Of a DNA stretch of 64,000 nucleotides, positions 1-11,088 are shown one piece after another. The notes beneath the pieces are model-generated. The model was not told where the DNA came from. It did not search any database and saw only the letters and a program-made list of their open reading frames with translations. The DNA lies in assembly GCF_038502225.1 (NCBI RefSeq), contig NW_027195241.1, forward strand, positions 157,501 to 221,500, in the 5' to 3' direction. Each line of letters begins with the position of its first letter. Position 1 is the first letter of the stretch. The translations under genes were made by a program, and so were the position numbers. The stretch is from Cherax quadricarinatus. Lineage: Eukaryota > Arthropoda > Malacostraca > Decapoda > Parastacidae.

Positions 1-970
1 CAAGCTAGGTGAGAAATTTCTTCTTGAGCAGTTGCTCTAACAAGTGATTTAAGGAAGGGATTAATAGCAATGAGCTTCTTCGGAGGGACTTGCAGGTATG
101 TGATATTAAATGAACACATCCTCCATGGAGGGGTGAAATGCTCTAGTTGCCTACAGTGATACAGTTCATGCAGGTTATAAAATTTAATGCAATCGCACGT
201 TTTCACAATCCATTTAGATCTGTGTGTATTGACCTCTAGACACTTGGTAAGATTCATTGTGACAGTCTGGTTCATTTCTCAACATTCTAATACCGAGTAC
301 AGTGTTAATCTCAACAATCCAATCACTGATACTAGAAATACCAAGCTCCTTTCTCATATTAAGAACTTTTGTAGATCTGGGACAGCCAAGAATAATTCTG
401 AGAGCTTCATTTTGCATTAACTCCAAGACTCAGAGAGAACTTTCTCTAGCTAATATCAACATGGGAGCAGCATAATCAATTAAGGACCTAACATAGGCTA
501 TGTACATCATTCTCACGATTCTCACATTAGCACCATAGTTGGGTTGTAGCCAGCAACAGCTTTGAGAGCATTTAGCATAGCTTTGCATTTCTTATTTAGT
601 TGTGGTATAGGGGATTTGTTAAAGGGTACATCTACACCAAGATATCTGTAAGTTTTAACGTAGCTAATGATTTCACCCTGCAAATAGATGGGTGGGGGAT
701 ATCGTTTGCTTGTTAATATCTTTGTTTTAGAGGAAGATATTATGAGGCCTAGTCGATTACAAATTGCTTGAACTTCATTAAGAATGGTACTCATCTTCTT
801 ATGCCCTGTTGTATGGATCATGATATCATCAGCATAGCTTATAGCTATATGTTTAGGTGAGGCAGGCAGAGCATTTAGGAGAGCATTAATCAGATATTAA
901 ATAGCATGGGACTAAGAACTCCTCCCTGCAGTGTAGCTAAAGACATTTCTTTAGACTCACTTCTAAAGCC
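1..970 (-). pseudogene. Decayed LINE reverse transcriptase fragment (runs off the left edge)
   Basis: Read on the minus strand, this is the palm-to-C-terminal part of a non-LTR reverse transcriptase. A motif-B-like stretch 'LQGGVLSPMLFN' lies near 895-945, followed by the catalytic 'YADD' box near 825. Then come 'YRYLGVDV' near 640, 'SLIDYAAP' near 490 and 'QNEALRIILG' near 400. A 'TPPW' motif near 130 is typical of LINE RT C-termini. The reading frame shifts near 889 and again near 530, so no intact protein is possible. The 3' end lies outside the window. The clade is uncertain; a Jockey- or I-type LINE would fit. It is a different family from the LINEs that follow. Confidence 0.85.
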
Positions 971-2280
971 TTGGTAAAGGACACATCCCAGATAATCTAC
1001 AAATATGCTGCTATATATGATCATTCATATAACTATATTTATGTGTACCTGTACCTGAATAAACATAGTGTCTTATTAAGGTCCAGGATCGATACCCGAT
1101 ATGGAAAATTTATAATGGGTTACCTGTATGTACCTCAACATTACATTCATACAAGTAATCTCATTGGGAGACAACAACCATATTGTTTACCGTAGTCACC
1201 CCGTGTAGACATGGGAGAAAACTTAGCCACCCCTGGTCACTGCAGGTGGCTCCTTCGACCTCACAATCTTACCCATATCTATCCGAGACCAGTATGAATT
1301 GGATAGCACCCGCAAGTACGGCGCTACTAATTAACTGTGGACTGTATAAATTATATTAGTTTAACTGAATGAAGGGGGGGGGTAGGTTACATATGGATAT
1401 ATCCATCAATGAAAAACACTTGTATATAATACCACCACTTACCAGATATTCTCTGGTGGTCACTTGATGTAGCTGGATCACACACACCCTATCCAATTAC
1501 AACATACCTAACTGGCCAGTATCAGTCTGCTATAACTAGAATGGGTTACTTAACTGTGGGTGATTGATGCTCCTTATTTCCTCCATTCACCATCTCATTT
1601 CGATGTCCTGCTACACCGACACGGTTCTTATTCCAGCAGGACGAGGTATCCATTGGTTTGTCCCGGTTTAGAAGTCGTGACTCCATAAAAATTTCACTAT
1701 CCTCGGGACAGGTACCACGAGGTCTACACGTGTTCACTAGGAGAACAGCGACTTATTTCCCTTCAACATTCTCTTAACTTAGTGTTATTATCACCGATTA
1801 CATTACAATTCACAAGTCGATTTAATGTCTCATAATTATTATGCACATTAGAGGCCACTCCATTAAGATCTGAGACTGATGAGTGATGATTAAATCACGG
1901 GTATTTTCCCCTGGACACCCTCCATGGCGTCACATCAGTCACCACCAGTCCTGCCATTATTCACTAATTTTATCACTTTATTACAGTGGTCCTGTAAATC
2001 ACGTTCCCTCACTCTTCACCAGGAACAGTTACTACACTTCCTATTATGAAGTGAGGCCTATATGAATCCTTAGGCCGCTGTGAATGCCAATTTCCTGGTC
2101 CCATGCTTTCCCAGCCTCTTAACTCCATTCAAAACCCCCCCCGCTCCCTGATGCCCATCAGCGCAGGCACAGAGCTTCCCTGTTGGTTCTATTCCATTTT
2201 CAAATTCATTTTTTGACCTCTATCAACACATTAAACACCTATTAGGCACTATAGCTTCGGAAAATTAAAATATTTCCACA
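971..2280. other. Unassigned intergenic DNA
   Basis: No domain, tandem repeat or recognisable transposon was found on either strand. Open frames are short (under 75 codons) and show no motif. There is a run of nine G near 1374-1382. It may be old, diverged repeat sequence. Confidence 0.5.
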
Positions 2281-2455
2281 CCCAACTCGGGTGAAACGTT
2301 GGGCATGTTTTATTACACTTGCTCACCTAGCAGTAAGTAGGTACTTGGGTGTTAGCCGACTCTTGTTGGTGACATCCTAGGGGGCAAGATTAACCTAAGT
2401 TCCTCGAAATACCCAAGGCTAGGATGTTAGCTAGGTCGGTATATAGTACTTGTAA
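2281..2455. repeat. Probable dispersed short repeat (SINE-like or 3'-tail fragment)
   Basis: The stretch around 'gaaacgttgggcatgtttt', 'cacctagcagtaagtaggta' and 'cttgggtgttagccgac' matches, from memory, a sequence found many times in decapod genomes. No internal promoter boxes or terminal duplications could be shown here, so its class is not established. Confidence 0.4.
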
Positions 2456-2754
2456 ATTTTTTCTAACACGTTAGCCGTTTCCCACCGATGCAGGGTGACC
2501 CCTCCCCCCAAAAAAAAGAAAAACCTAAAAAGAAAGAAAAACTTTCATCTTCATGCAACACTTTCACCATCACTCTTACATAATCACTGCCTTTGCAGAG
2601 GCTCTCAGATAAGGCAGTTTAGATGTTCCTCTAAACTGCCAATATCCAAAACCCCCTCATTTAAAGTGCAGGCATTGTACTTCCCATTTTCATGGCTTAA
2701 GTCCGGCTAACCGGTTTCCCTAAATCCTTTCACAAAATATTAGCCTGTTCACAC

Positions 2755-3115
2755 TCCAACAGCTCGTCAGATCCCACAAACCATTCGTCTCCATTCACTT
2801 CCATCTGCTGGAAGTCCAAGTCCCTCACCCACAAAACCTCCTTTGCCCCCTCCCTCCAACCTTTTCGAGGACGACCCCTACCCCGACTTCCTTCCCCCAC
2901 AGATTAATATGCTCCCCAAGTCATTCTACTTTGTCCATTCTCTCTAAATGACCAAACCACCTCAACAACCCCTCTTCAGCCCTCTGACTAATACTTTTAT
3001 TAACTCCACACCTCCACCTAATTTCCACACAACGAATTCTCTGCATAATATTTGCACCACACATCTCCTTTAGACACAATATCTCCACTGCCTCCAACCA
3101 CCTTCTCGCTGCAAC
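2755..3115 (-). pseudogene. LINE E fragment: C-terminal tail of a reverse transcriptase
   Basis: The minus-strand translation contains 'ILCLKEMCGANIMQRIRC', then 'LLRWFGHLERMDKVE', then a Gly/Arg-rich 'GRGRPRKGW' and 'DLDFQQMEVNGDEW'. Such a C-terminus, after the RT palm, is typical of RTE-like LINEs. Frameshifts and stops separate these blocks. Other pieces of the same family (LINE E) occur at 4737-5040, 48935-49350, 55085-55355 and 56540-57480. Confidence 0.75.
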
Positions 3116-3127
3116 ATTTACATCTTT

Positions 3128-4735
3128 TGCTTCCTGGAGTTTACCAGGAGAGAGTTCCGGGGGTCAACGCTCCCGCGGCTCTGTCTGTGCCCAGGCCTCC
3201 TGGTGGACCAGAGCCTAATCAACCAGGCTGTTACTTGTGGCTGCACGCAATCCAATGTATGAGCCACAGCCCGGCTGGTCAAGTACTGATTTAAGGGCTT
3301 GTCCAATGCCTGCTTGAAGACAGCCAGGGGTCTATTAGTAATCCCCCTTATGTATGCTGGGAGTCAGTTGAACAGTCTCGGACCCCTGACACTTATTGCA
3401 TTATCTCTTAACGTGCTAGTAACACCCCTGCTTTTCATTGGGGGCATGTTGCATCGTCTGCCGAGTCTTTTGCTTTCGTTGTGAGTGATTTTAATGTGCA
3501 AGTTCGGTACTAGTCCCTCTAGGATTTTCCAGGTGTATATAATCATGTATCTCTCCTGCCTGCATTCCAGGGAATACAGGTTCAGGAACTTCATGCACTC
3601 CCAGTAATTGAGGTGCTTTATCTCCGTTATGCGCGCCAAGAAGGCTCTCTGTACATTTTCTAGGTAAGCAATTTCACCTGCCTTGAAAAGTGCTGTTAGT
3701 ATGCAGCAATATTCCAGCCTAGATAGAACAAGCGACCTGAAGAGTGTCATCATGGGCTTGGCATCCCTAGTTTTGAAGGTCCTCATCATCCATCCTGTCA
3801 TTTTTCTAGCAGATGCGATTGATACAGTGTTATGGTCCTTGAAGGTGAGATCATCCGACATGATCACTCCCAGGTCTTTGACTTTGGTTTTTCGCTCTAT
3901 TTTCTGGATGGAATTTGTTTTGTATTCTGAAGAAGCTCTAATTTCCTCATGTTTACCATATCGGAGTAATTGAAATTTCTCATCGTTGAACTTCATATTG
4001 TTTTCAGCAGCCCACTGAAAGATTTGGTTGATGTCCGCCTGGAGCCTTGCAGTGTCTGCAATGGAAAACACTGTCATGCAGATTCGGGTGTCATCTGCAA
4101 AGGAAGACACGGTGCTGTGACTGACATCCTTGTCTATTTCAGATATGAGGATGAGAAACAAGATTGGAGCGAGTACTGTGCCTTGTGGAACAGAGCTTTT
4201 CACCGTAGCCGCCTCAGACTTTACTCTGTTGACTACTACTCTTTGTGTTCTGTTTGTGCGGAAATTATAGAACCATCTACCAACTTTTCCTGTTATTCCT
4301 TTAGCACGCATTTTGTGCGCTATTACGCCATGGTCACAATTGTCGAAGGCTTTTGCAAAGTCTGTATATATTACATCTGCATTCTTTTCGTCTTCTAGTG
4401 CATCTAGGACCTTGTCGTAGTGATCCAGTAGTTCAGACAAACAGGACCGACCTGCTCTAAACCCATGTTGCCCTGGGTTGTGTAATTGACGGGTATCTAG
4501 ATGGGTGGCGATCTTGCATCTTAGGACCCTTTCTTTGCTATTGTTTTACTGCCCCCTTTGTGGAGTGGGGCTATGTCTGTTGTTTTTAGTAACTGTGGGA
4601 AGACCCCCGTGTCCATGCTCCCTCTCCATAGGATGGTAAAAGCTCGTGATAGAGGCTTCTTGCAGTTCTTGATGAACACTGAGTTCCATGAGTCTGGCCC
4701 TGGGGGAGAGTGCATGGGCATGTCATTTATCATAT
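3128..4735 (-). mobile_element. LINE A, copy 1 (5'-truncated)
   Basis: This is a minus-strand LINE whose 3' end begins at the 'cctggagtttacc' motif near 3132 and which breaks off upstream at 4735. Up to that point it is collinear with LINE A copy 2 (25632-28860). Relative to copy 2 it lacks 46 bp near 4529, which removes the RT motif containing 'YRPIAL' and shifts the frame. Only RT palm, thumb and C-terminal regions remain, with no endonuclease. It is a dead 5'-truncated copy. Confidence 0.88.
3364..4440 (-). pseudogene. LINE A reverse transcriptase, partial open frame (358 codons)
   Basis: The frame encodes RT palm motifs in order: 'VIYTDFAKAFDNCDH' (first catalytic Asp) near residue 25, 'SSVPQGTVLAPILF' near 85, and 'FADDTRI' (catalytic Asp pair) near 115. 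A long thumb and C-terminal region follows, ending 'ISVRGPRLFN'. The upstream palm is out of frame because of a 46-bp deletion near 4529, and the endonuclease is missing. The open length reflects a young age rather than function. The motif set suits the CR1/Jockey group. Confidence 0.85.
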
Positions 4736-4736
4736 A

Positions 4737-5040
4737 TGAGTGTTCATACCACAGTGCTCTCGTACATTCCCTCTTTGCCTCTATGGATAACTTTTTTGTC
4801 TCTACAGATACATTAACACACCACTCGACTTTTTTCCTTCATCAATTCTATGCCAAACCTCATCCTTCATAAACCTATTCACTGACACGTCAACTCCCAA
4901 ATATCTGAAAACATTCACTTCTTTCATACTCCCTTCCTCCAATGTGATATCAAATTGTTCTTTATCTAAATCGTTTGATGCCCTCATCACCAAACGAAAT
5001 GTAAACATTGCCAGATGGACTATTGTCACACCTTGAGTCA
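4737..5040 (-). pseudogene. LINE E fragment: RT thumb region
   Basis: The minus strand reads 'EEGSMKEVNVFRYLGVDVSV' and 'KDEVWHRIDEGKKSSGVL', followed toward lower coordinates by a decayed 'GMYESTVVWTLI'. This is the connection region following the RT palm in LINE E. It abuts the broken 5' side of LINE A copy 1. No catalytic motif is present. Confidence 0.7.
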
Positions 5041-5202
5041 TAATGTACTGGAGTGCGATAAAATTAGAGAATTTAGAGACAACTCGCTCAGAAATGTTCA
5101 AGATATGTCAAAATATTTTATCCTCAGTGGTATATTACAGACCTTTCTGGAGAAATACCCTAACTTTGCACCCTGTAAATAAAACATTACCACGTGCGTG
5201 CT

Positions 5203-5274
<72 letters not shown>
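5203..5274. repeat. (TG)n microsatellite at the 3' end of LINE B copy 1
   Basis: About 36 TG units sit directly against the 3' terminus (minus strand) of the LINE B element beginning at 5275. On the element's own strand the tract reads (CA)n following '...GGTGAGTACA'. Confidence 0.95.
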
Positions 5275-5278
<4 letters not shown>

Positions 5279-5355
5279 CACCTAGTTGTACTCACCTAGT
5301 TGAGGTTGCAGGGGTCGATTCCAAGCTCCTGGCCCCGCCTCTTCACTGATCGCCA

Positions 5356-8220
5356 CTAGGTCACTCTCCCCGAACCATGAGCTTTATCGTACCTCTGCTT
5401 AAAGCTATGTATGGATCCTGCCTCCACTACATCTCTTCCTAAACTATTCCACTTCCTGACTACTCTGTGGCTGAAGAAATACTTCCTAACATCCCTGTGA
5501 TTCATCTGTGTCTTCAGCTTCCAACTGTGTCCCCTTGTTGCTGTGTCCAGTCTCTGGAACATCCTGTCTTTGTCCACCTTGTCAATTCCTCTCAGTATTT
5601 TGTAAGTCGTTATCATGTCCCCCCTATCTCTCCTGTCCTCCAGTGTCGTCAGGTTGATTTCCCTTAACCTTTCCTCGTAGGACATACCTCTTAGCTCTGG
5701 GACTATTCTTGTGGCAAACCTTTGCACTTTCTCTAGTTTCATTACGTGCTTAGCTAGGTGTGGGTTCCAAACTGGTGCCGCATACTCCAACATGGGCCTA
5801 ACGTACACGGTGTACAGGGTCCTGAACGACTCCTTATTAAGATGTCGGAATGCTGTTCTGAGGTTTGCCAGGCGCCCATATGCTGCAGCAGTTATTTGGT
5901 TGATGTGCGCTTCAGGAGATGTGCCTGGTGTTATACTCACTCCAAGATCTTTTTCCTTGAGTGAGGTTTGTAGTCTCTGGCCCTCTAGACTGTACTCCGT
6001 CTGCGGTCTTCTTTGCCCTTCCCCAATCTTCATGACTTTGCACTTGGTGGGATTGAACTCCAGGAGCCAATTGCTGGACCAGGTCTGCAGCCTGTTCACA
6101 TCCCTTTGTAGTTCTGCCTGGTCTTCGATCGAATGAGTTCTTCTCATCAACTTCACGTCATCTGCAAACAGTGACACCTCAAAGTTTATTCCTTCTGTCA
6201 TGTCGTTCACAAATACCAGAAACATCACTGGTCCTAGGACTGACCCCTGTGGGACCCCGCTGGTCACAGGTGCCCACTCTGACACCTCGCCACGTACCAT
6301 TACTCGCTGCTGTCTTCCTGACAAATATTCCCTGATCAATTGTAGTGCCTTCCCTGTTAACCCTGCTTGGTCCTCCAGTTTTTGCACTAATCTCTTGTGT
6401 GGTACTGTGTCAAACGCCTTCTTGCAGTCCAAGAAAATGCAATCCACCCACCCCTCTCTCTCTTGTCTTACTGCTGTCAGCCTGTCATAGAACTCCAGTA
6501 GGTTTGTGACACAGGATTTCCCGTCCCTGAAACCATGTTGGGTGCTTTTGATGAGATCATCCCTTTCTAGGTGTTCCACCATTCTTCTCCTGACAATCGT
6601 CTCCATGACTTTGCATACTATACATGTCAGTGACACTGGTCTGTAGTTTAGTGCTTGATGTCTGTCTCCTTTTTTAAAGATTGGGACTACATTTGCTGTC
6701 TTCCATGCCTCAGGCAATCTCCCTGTTTCGATAGATGTATTGAATATTGTTGTTAGGGGTACACATAGCGCCTCTGCTCCCTCTCTCAGGATCCATGGAG
6801 AGATGTTATCTGGCCCCATTGCCTTTGAGGTATCTAGTTCACTCAGAAGTCTCTTCACTTCTTCCTCAGTTGTGTGTACCGTGTCCAGCACCTGGTGATG
6901 TGCCACACCTCTCCGTCCCTCTGGAGCCCCTTCTGTCTCCTCTGTGAACACTTCTTTGACTCTATTGTTGAGTTCCTCACATACTTCACGGTCATTTCTT
7001 GTTGTCTCTCCTCCTTGCTTCCTTAGCCTGATTACCTGGTCCTTGACTGTTGTTTTCCTCCTGATGTGGCTGTATAACAGCTTCGGGTCAGATTTGGCTT
7101 TCGCTGCAATGTCGTTTTCATATTGTCGTTGGGCCTCCCTTCTTATCTGGGCATATTCGTTTCTGGCTCTACGACTGCTCTCCTTATTCTCATGGGTCCT
7201 TTGCCTTCTATATTTCTTCCATTCACTAGCACATTTGGTTTTTGTCTCCTTGCACCTTTGGGTGAACCATGGGTTCATCCTGGCTTTTTCATTATTCCTA
7301 TTTCCCTTGGGTACAAACCTCTCTTCAGCCTCCTTGCACTTTGTTGCTACATATTTCATCATCTCATTAACTGGTTTCCCTGCCAGTTCTCTGTCCCACT
7401 GAACCTCGTTCAGGAAGTTCCTCATTCCCGTGTAGTCCGCTTTCCTGTAGTTTGGTTTCATTTGTCCTGGCCTTCCTGCTTCCCCCTCCACTTTTAGCTC
7501 TACTGTGTATTCGAAGCTCAAAACCACATGATCCCTGGCCCCAGAGCATCTTTCATATGCGATGTCCTCAATATCTGCACTGCTCAAGGTGAATACTAAG
7601 TCCAGTCTTGTTGGCTCATCCTCTCCTCTCTCTCTTGTAGTGTCCCTTACGTGTTGGTAGATGAAGTTTTCCAGTACCACCTCCATCATCTTAGCCCTCC
7701 ATGTATCTTGGCCCCCATGTGGCTCCAAGTTCTCCCAGTCGATCTCCTTGTGGTTAAAGTCGCACATGATCAGGAGCTTTGCCCTGCATGCAAGAGCTCT
7801 TCTGGCCACTGCAGCCAGTGTGTCAACCATCGCTCTAATGCTCTTGTCATACTCATGCCTTGGTTTCCTGCTGTTCTGTGGTGGGTTATACATCACTGCA
7901 ATTACCACCTTGGGACCTCCAGAGTGAATCGTTCCCGCTATGTAATCACTTTCTTCTCCGCTGTCTCCTCTCTCCAGCTCATCAAAATTCCATTGGTGTT
8001 TGATCAGCAGTGCCACTCCTCCCCCCCCCCCGTTCCTTCTGTCTTTCCTCAGGATCTGGTATCCCGTTGGAAAGATGGCATCTGTTATCATACCTGTAAG
8101 CTTGGTTTCTGTGAGCGCTATGATGTCCGGTGATGTCTCTTTGACTCTTTCGTGCCACTCCTCCCACTTGTTTGTTATTCCATCAACGTTTGTGTACCAT
8201 ACCTTCAGTTTCCTTTCCAA
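5356..8220 (-). CDS. LINE B ORF2: APE endonuclease - reverse transcriptase, intact (954 aa)
   Basis: This single open frame carries all expected domains. The N-terminal exonuclease-endonuclease-phosphatase domain (residues ~1-235) has 'WYTNVDG', 'ALTETKL', 'IMCDFNH' and a terminal 'RDHVVLSF' (D-H pair). A basic linker follows. The RT has 'NYRPVSLT' near 522, 'IFLDCKKAFDTVPH' near 595, '[11 protein letters not shown]' near 655 and 'FADDVKLM' near 685. The C-terminal region ends about residue 954. The protein would nick target DNA and prime cDNA synthesis from the nick. No frameshift or stop is visible, so the protein could be functional, but the partner ORF1 is broken. The first Met, just upstream of the conserved 'KVWYTN' block, was taken as the start. 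Confidence 0.92.
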   Translation of the reverse strand: MERKLKVWYTNVDGITNKWEEWHERVKETSPDIIALTETKLTGMITDAIFPTGYQILRKDRRNGGGGGVALLIKHQWNFDELERGDSGEESDYIAGTIHSGGPKVVIAVMYNPPQNSRKPRHEYDKSIRAMVDTLAAVARRALACRAKLLIMCDFNHKEIDWENLEPHGGQDTWRAKMMEVVLENFIYQHVRDTTRERGEDEPTRLDLVFTLSSADIEDIAYERCSGARDHVVLSFEYTVELKVEGEAGRPGQMKPNYRKADYTGMRNFLNEVQWDRELAGKPVNEMMKYVATKCKEAEERFVPKGNRNNEKARMNPWFTQRCKETKTKCASEWKKYRRQRTHENKESSRRARNEYAQIRREAQRQYENDIAAKAKSDPKLLYSHIRRKTTVKDQVIRLRKQGGETTRNDREVCEELNNRVKEVFTEETEGAPEGRRGVAHHQVLDTVHTTEEEVKRLLSELDTSKAMGPDNISPWILREGAEALCVPLTTIFNTSIETGRLPEAWKTANVVPIFKKGDRHQALNYRPVSLTCIVCKVMETIVRRRMVEHLERDDLIKSTQHGFRDGKSCVTNLLEFYDRLTAVRQEREGWVDCIFLDCKKAFDTVPHKRLVQKLEDQAGLTGKALQLIREYLSGRQQRVMVRGEVSEWAPVTSGVPQGSVLGPVMFLVFVNDMTEGINFEVSLFADDVKLMRRTHSIEDQAELQRDVNRLQTWSSNWLLEFNPTKCKVMKIGEGQRRPQTEYSLEGQRLQTSLKEKDLGVSITPGTSPEAHINQITAAAYGRLANLRTAFRHLNKESFRTLYTVYVRPMLEYAAPVWNPHLAKHVMKLEKVQRFATRIVPELRGMSYEERLREINLTTLEDRRDRGDMITTYKILRGIDKVDKDRMFQRLDTATRGHSWKLKTQMNHRDVRKYFFSHRVVRKWNSLGRDVVEAGSIHSFKQRYDKAHGSGRVT

Positions 8221-8276
8221 TACTGTGGTTTGGGGGGCCTGTGGGGGTGGGAGACCTGGTAGCTTACTGTGGGATT

Positions 8277-9305
8277 CTATGATTGGGGGTTGGGTGGAAG
8301 CTGTGGGTATGGATTGTAGTTTGTGTTGGGATGGTGTGATAGGTTGTGGGGTTCTGAGGATAGTTGTGTGTGTGCTTGCCCTTGCTTCTCTGTTCTGGTC
8401 TGACTGACCTCTGCTGGTGCCATCCTTGTTTCCTTTCCTATCTCCTTTCGCTTTTTTGTCCTCTCCCTCAGCTGCTGTCTCTCTGTTTGTGTTCTGTCTC
8501 TGTCTAGGAACACCTTCTTGTACTCTTCCGAGTTTTTCAACCTTGGTTTCTCTTGGAGGATCCTGTTCCTCACTGTTTCTATCCTGAGAATCAGCTTGAT
8601 CGGTTGGTTTCTCCCCTTCACGTACCCCCCTATTCTCTGAAAATTTACAATCTCGTCCATGTCTTCTCCCCCTATTTCCGTGATGGTTTTCCCAATCTCC
8701 TTTCTTTCTTCCTGCCGTCTTTCAGTGTGTGTCTTTTTCTCTCTCTCCCGAAGCCCATGGATAATCACTGATTTTGCCCTTTCCTCCTTCCATTGCCTCT
8801 CCCTCTGTGACTCTGGTTCCTGCCTGTATATGGTCATTTTCTCCCTTGATTTTTCCAGTGGCTCTTGGTAGCATGGTTGTGCCTCAGCATTCGACTTATC
8901 TCCCTCTCTATCTGCACCCAGCTGCTCTTTCCTTTTACTCCCTGACCCTTCTTTGCAGGCTGATATGACCTTAGCATAATTCATATCTCCTTCCTTCCTG
9001 TTCATCCTCTCAGCTTCATATGCTGTGTCTTCTCTGGTCACTGCCCCTGAGACTTGCTTCAGCCTGTTTACCTCAAACTCTAGGACCCTTACCCTGTCTA
9101 CTGCAGTTTTGACTTAAGCCTCCAATTTCTTCGTCTCCTTCTCCAACCTCTTTTCCTATTTCACAGAGAGCTCTTTCTCCATTTTTTCAGAAAGCTCTAA
9201 TTTTCTCTCCCATTCTTGCTCCATCCTTTTCCACTGCTCCTCCATCTATTCCTCCCTACCAATACCATTGTCATCTGATCCCTGATTCCTACGAGTCCCA
9301 ACCAT
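8277..9305 (-). pseudogene. LINE B ORF1 (RNA-binding/coiled-coil protein) with three nonsense codons
   Basis: A frame starting at 9305 ('MVGTRRNQGS...') is interrupted by in-frame stops near 9247, 9157 and 9115, then runs open from 9041 to 8277. The N-terminal third is rich in Glu/Lys heptads ('EEQWKRMEQEWERKLE'), a predicted coiled coil. The central part ('SVIIHGLRE', 'FQRIGG', 'RNRILQEKPRL') resembles the RNA-recognition and C-terminal portion of LINE ORF1 proteins, which coat element RNA. The tail is Pro/Asn/His-rich. The same frame with the same 'M-G-x-R-R' type start occurs at 15942 in another copy, which supports the start choice. Confidence 0.8.
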
Positions 9306-9600
<295 letters not shown>

Positions 9601-9606
9601 GGGTCA

Positions 9607-9650
9607 ATTCACATAAAGGTGTGAAATCCTGCATATGTGTGTGTATGTGA

Positions 9651-9713
<63 letters not shown>

Positions 9714-9992
9714 ACAGCTATTCAAGTGCCTAACAGCAGATCCTGTTCTCACCAAGTGTGTGTGTATGTGTGTGTATGCATGTGTTTATTTAAGCAGTCC
9801 TTATTTCCCTCCTATGTTCTACATATGTTTTGCATATGTACCCTATCTCTTGGTTTCCACTGTACTGTCTTGTGTGCCTAAAATTACGTAAATTCACATA
9901 AAGGTGTGAAATCCTGTATATGTGTGTGTGTGTGTGTGTGTGTATGTGTGTATGTGTGTGTGTGTGTGTGTATGTGTGGTTGTGTGTTTGTT

Positions 9993-10064
<72 letters not shown>

Positions 10065-10076
10065 TGTGTTTGCGTG

Positions 10077-10155
<79 letters not shown>

Positions 10156-10262
10156 TCGTGTGTTTATGTAAGCAGTCCTTATTTCCCTCGTATGTACTAC
10201 AAATGTTTTGCATATGTACCTAATCTCTTGGTTCCCACTGTACTGTCTTATGCCTAAAATTA
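9607..10262. repeat. Two-copy tandem duplication, each copy with an expanded (TG)n core
   Basis: The sequence 'attcacataaaggtgtgaaatcctg' starts both copies (9609 and 9895). Both continue through a (TG)n tract, 'aagcagtccttatttccctc', 'gttttgcatatgtacc' and 'ctgtactgtctt'. The first copy is ~285 bp and the second ~368 bp; the difference is mainly (TG)n length and interruptions (TTTG, GCGT). Cys/Val and His/Thr open frames across it are artefacts. Confidence 0.85.
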
Positions 10263-10997
10263 CTTTCAATTCTGTATGCTAGGCATCGCTAGGCTACCTC
10301 TCATACTAGGCTATCTATCATTAACTGCTTAACTCTCCTAAACCTCAATAAATTCTATTAAATGCCAGTAAATGCTGCTTATTCTAATTCTGATAGCTCG
10401 AGGAGAGTGACCCCCAATTTCCAGCTAGAGACTGGTGCTGACCCCATGCAACTCAAACTAGGTGAATATTACGTGCGGCTGGCAGTGGAGTAATGCTGTC
10501 GTCCTCCTGGGTCCCAGTAGTTGAAAAAGCTTGATGCTTCTAGGTAATGTTTCCACTAACTTCCTGTAGGCACTGTAGTCTCTAGCTCATCTATTTTTTT
10601 TTCACTCACTGCATTTACTGACACATCTATATATATCTCTTATCTCCCTGATCTTGAGTCGCACTTATTCCTCAATTACCCCACTGCGTTATTATGGCAA
10701 CACTATTTAGGACTGACACAACCGTTCACCTTCCTTCCAACGGCCCCCTCATAGTAACTGTCACTATTTACTAAATTGCTTTTCTGTGATCACTTATATT
10801 TCGTTTTTTCGGGGCTTAAGTGATTATATTCACTCTTATGCGTGCACACGCCTATATCCCACACTCTATACCTTATGGTACAGTCAGAAATTACCACCAT
10901 AACACGAGCTCAAACCGCGTGACTCCTCCACGAGTTAGTTACCATTTTGTCCTAGGCACATGTCGATTAGACACTAGGCCTGTTGTATATGAGCACG
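10263..10997. other. Unassigned intergenic DNA
   Basis: Non-repetitive at the scale readable here. There is no coding motif and no match to the LINE families in the window. Confidence 0.5.
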
Positions 10998-11004
10998 TGT
11001 GTGT

Positions 11005-11085
<81 letters not shown>
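10998..11085. repeat. (TG)n microsatellite at the 3' end of a LINE B copy
   Basis: About 42 TG units with one TA interruption run straight into 'caggggtcgagactc', the LINE B 3' end at 11086. The usual 'tactcacctagttgtggttg' tail is lost at this junction. Confidence 0.93.

Positions 11086-11088
<3 letters not shown>

Larger units (their letters stand above)
5275..9305 (-). mobile_element. LINE B, copy 1 (near full length, two ORFs)
   Basis: This is a two-ORF non-LTR retrotransposon of about 4 kb on the minus strand. ORF1 runs 9305 to 8277, ORF2 8220 to 5356, and a ~80-bp 3' UTR ends in a duplicated 'GTACTCACCTAGTT' (plus-strand sense) against a (TG)n tract. Upstream of the ORF1 start lie an A-run and then (AG)n on the plus strand. 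An endonuclease/RT ORF2, a preceding coiled-coil ORF1 and a microsatellite 3' end fit CR1-like LINEs. At least seven further copies of this family lie in the window, and this is the most complete. Confidence 0.92.

Noticed and set aside
5275..8220. Plus-strand open frames opposite LINE B, LINE A and LINE C
   Set aside because: They are antisense shadows of RT/endonuclease coding sequence with no motifs of their own.
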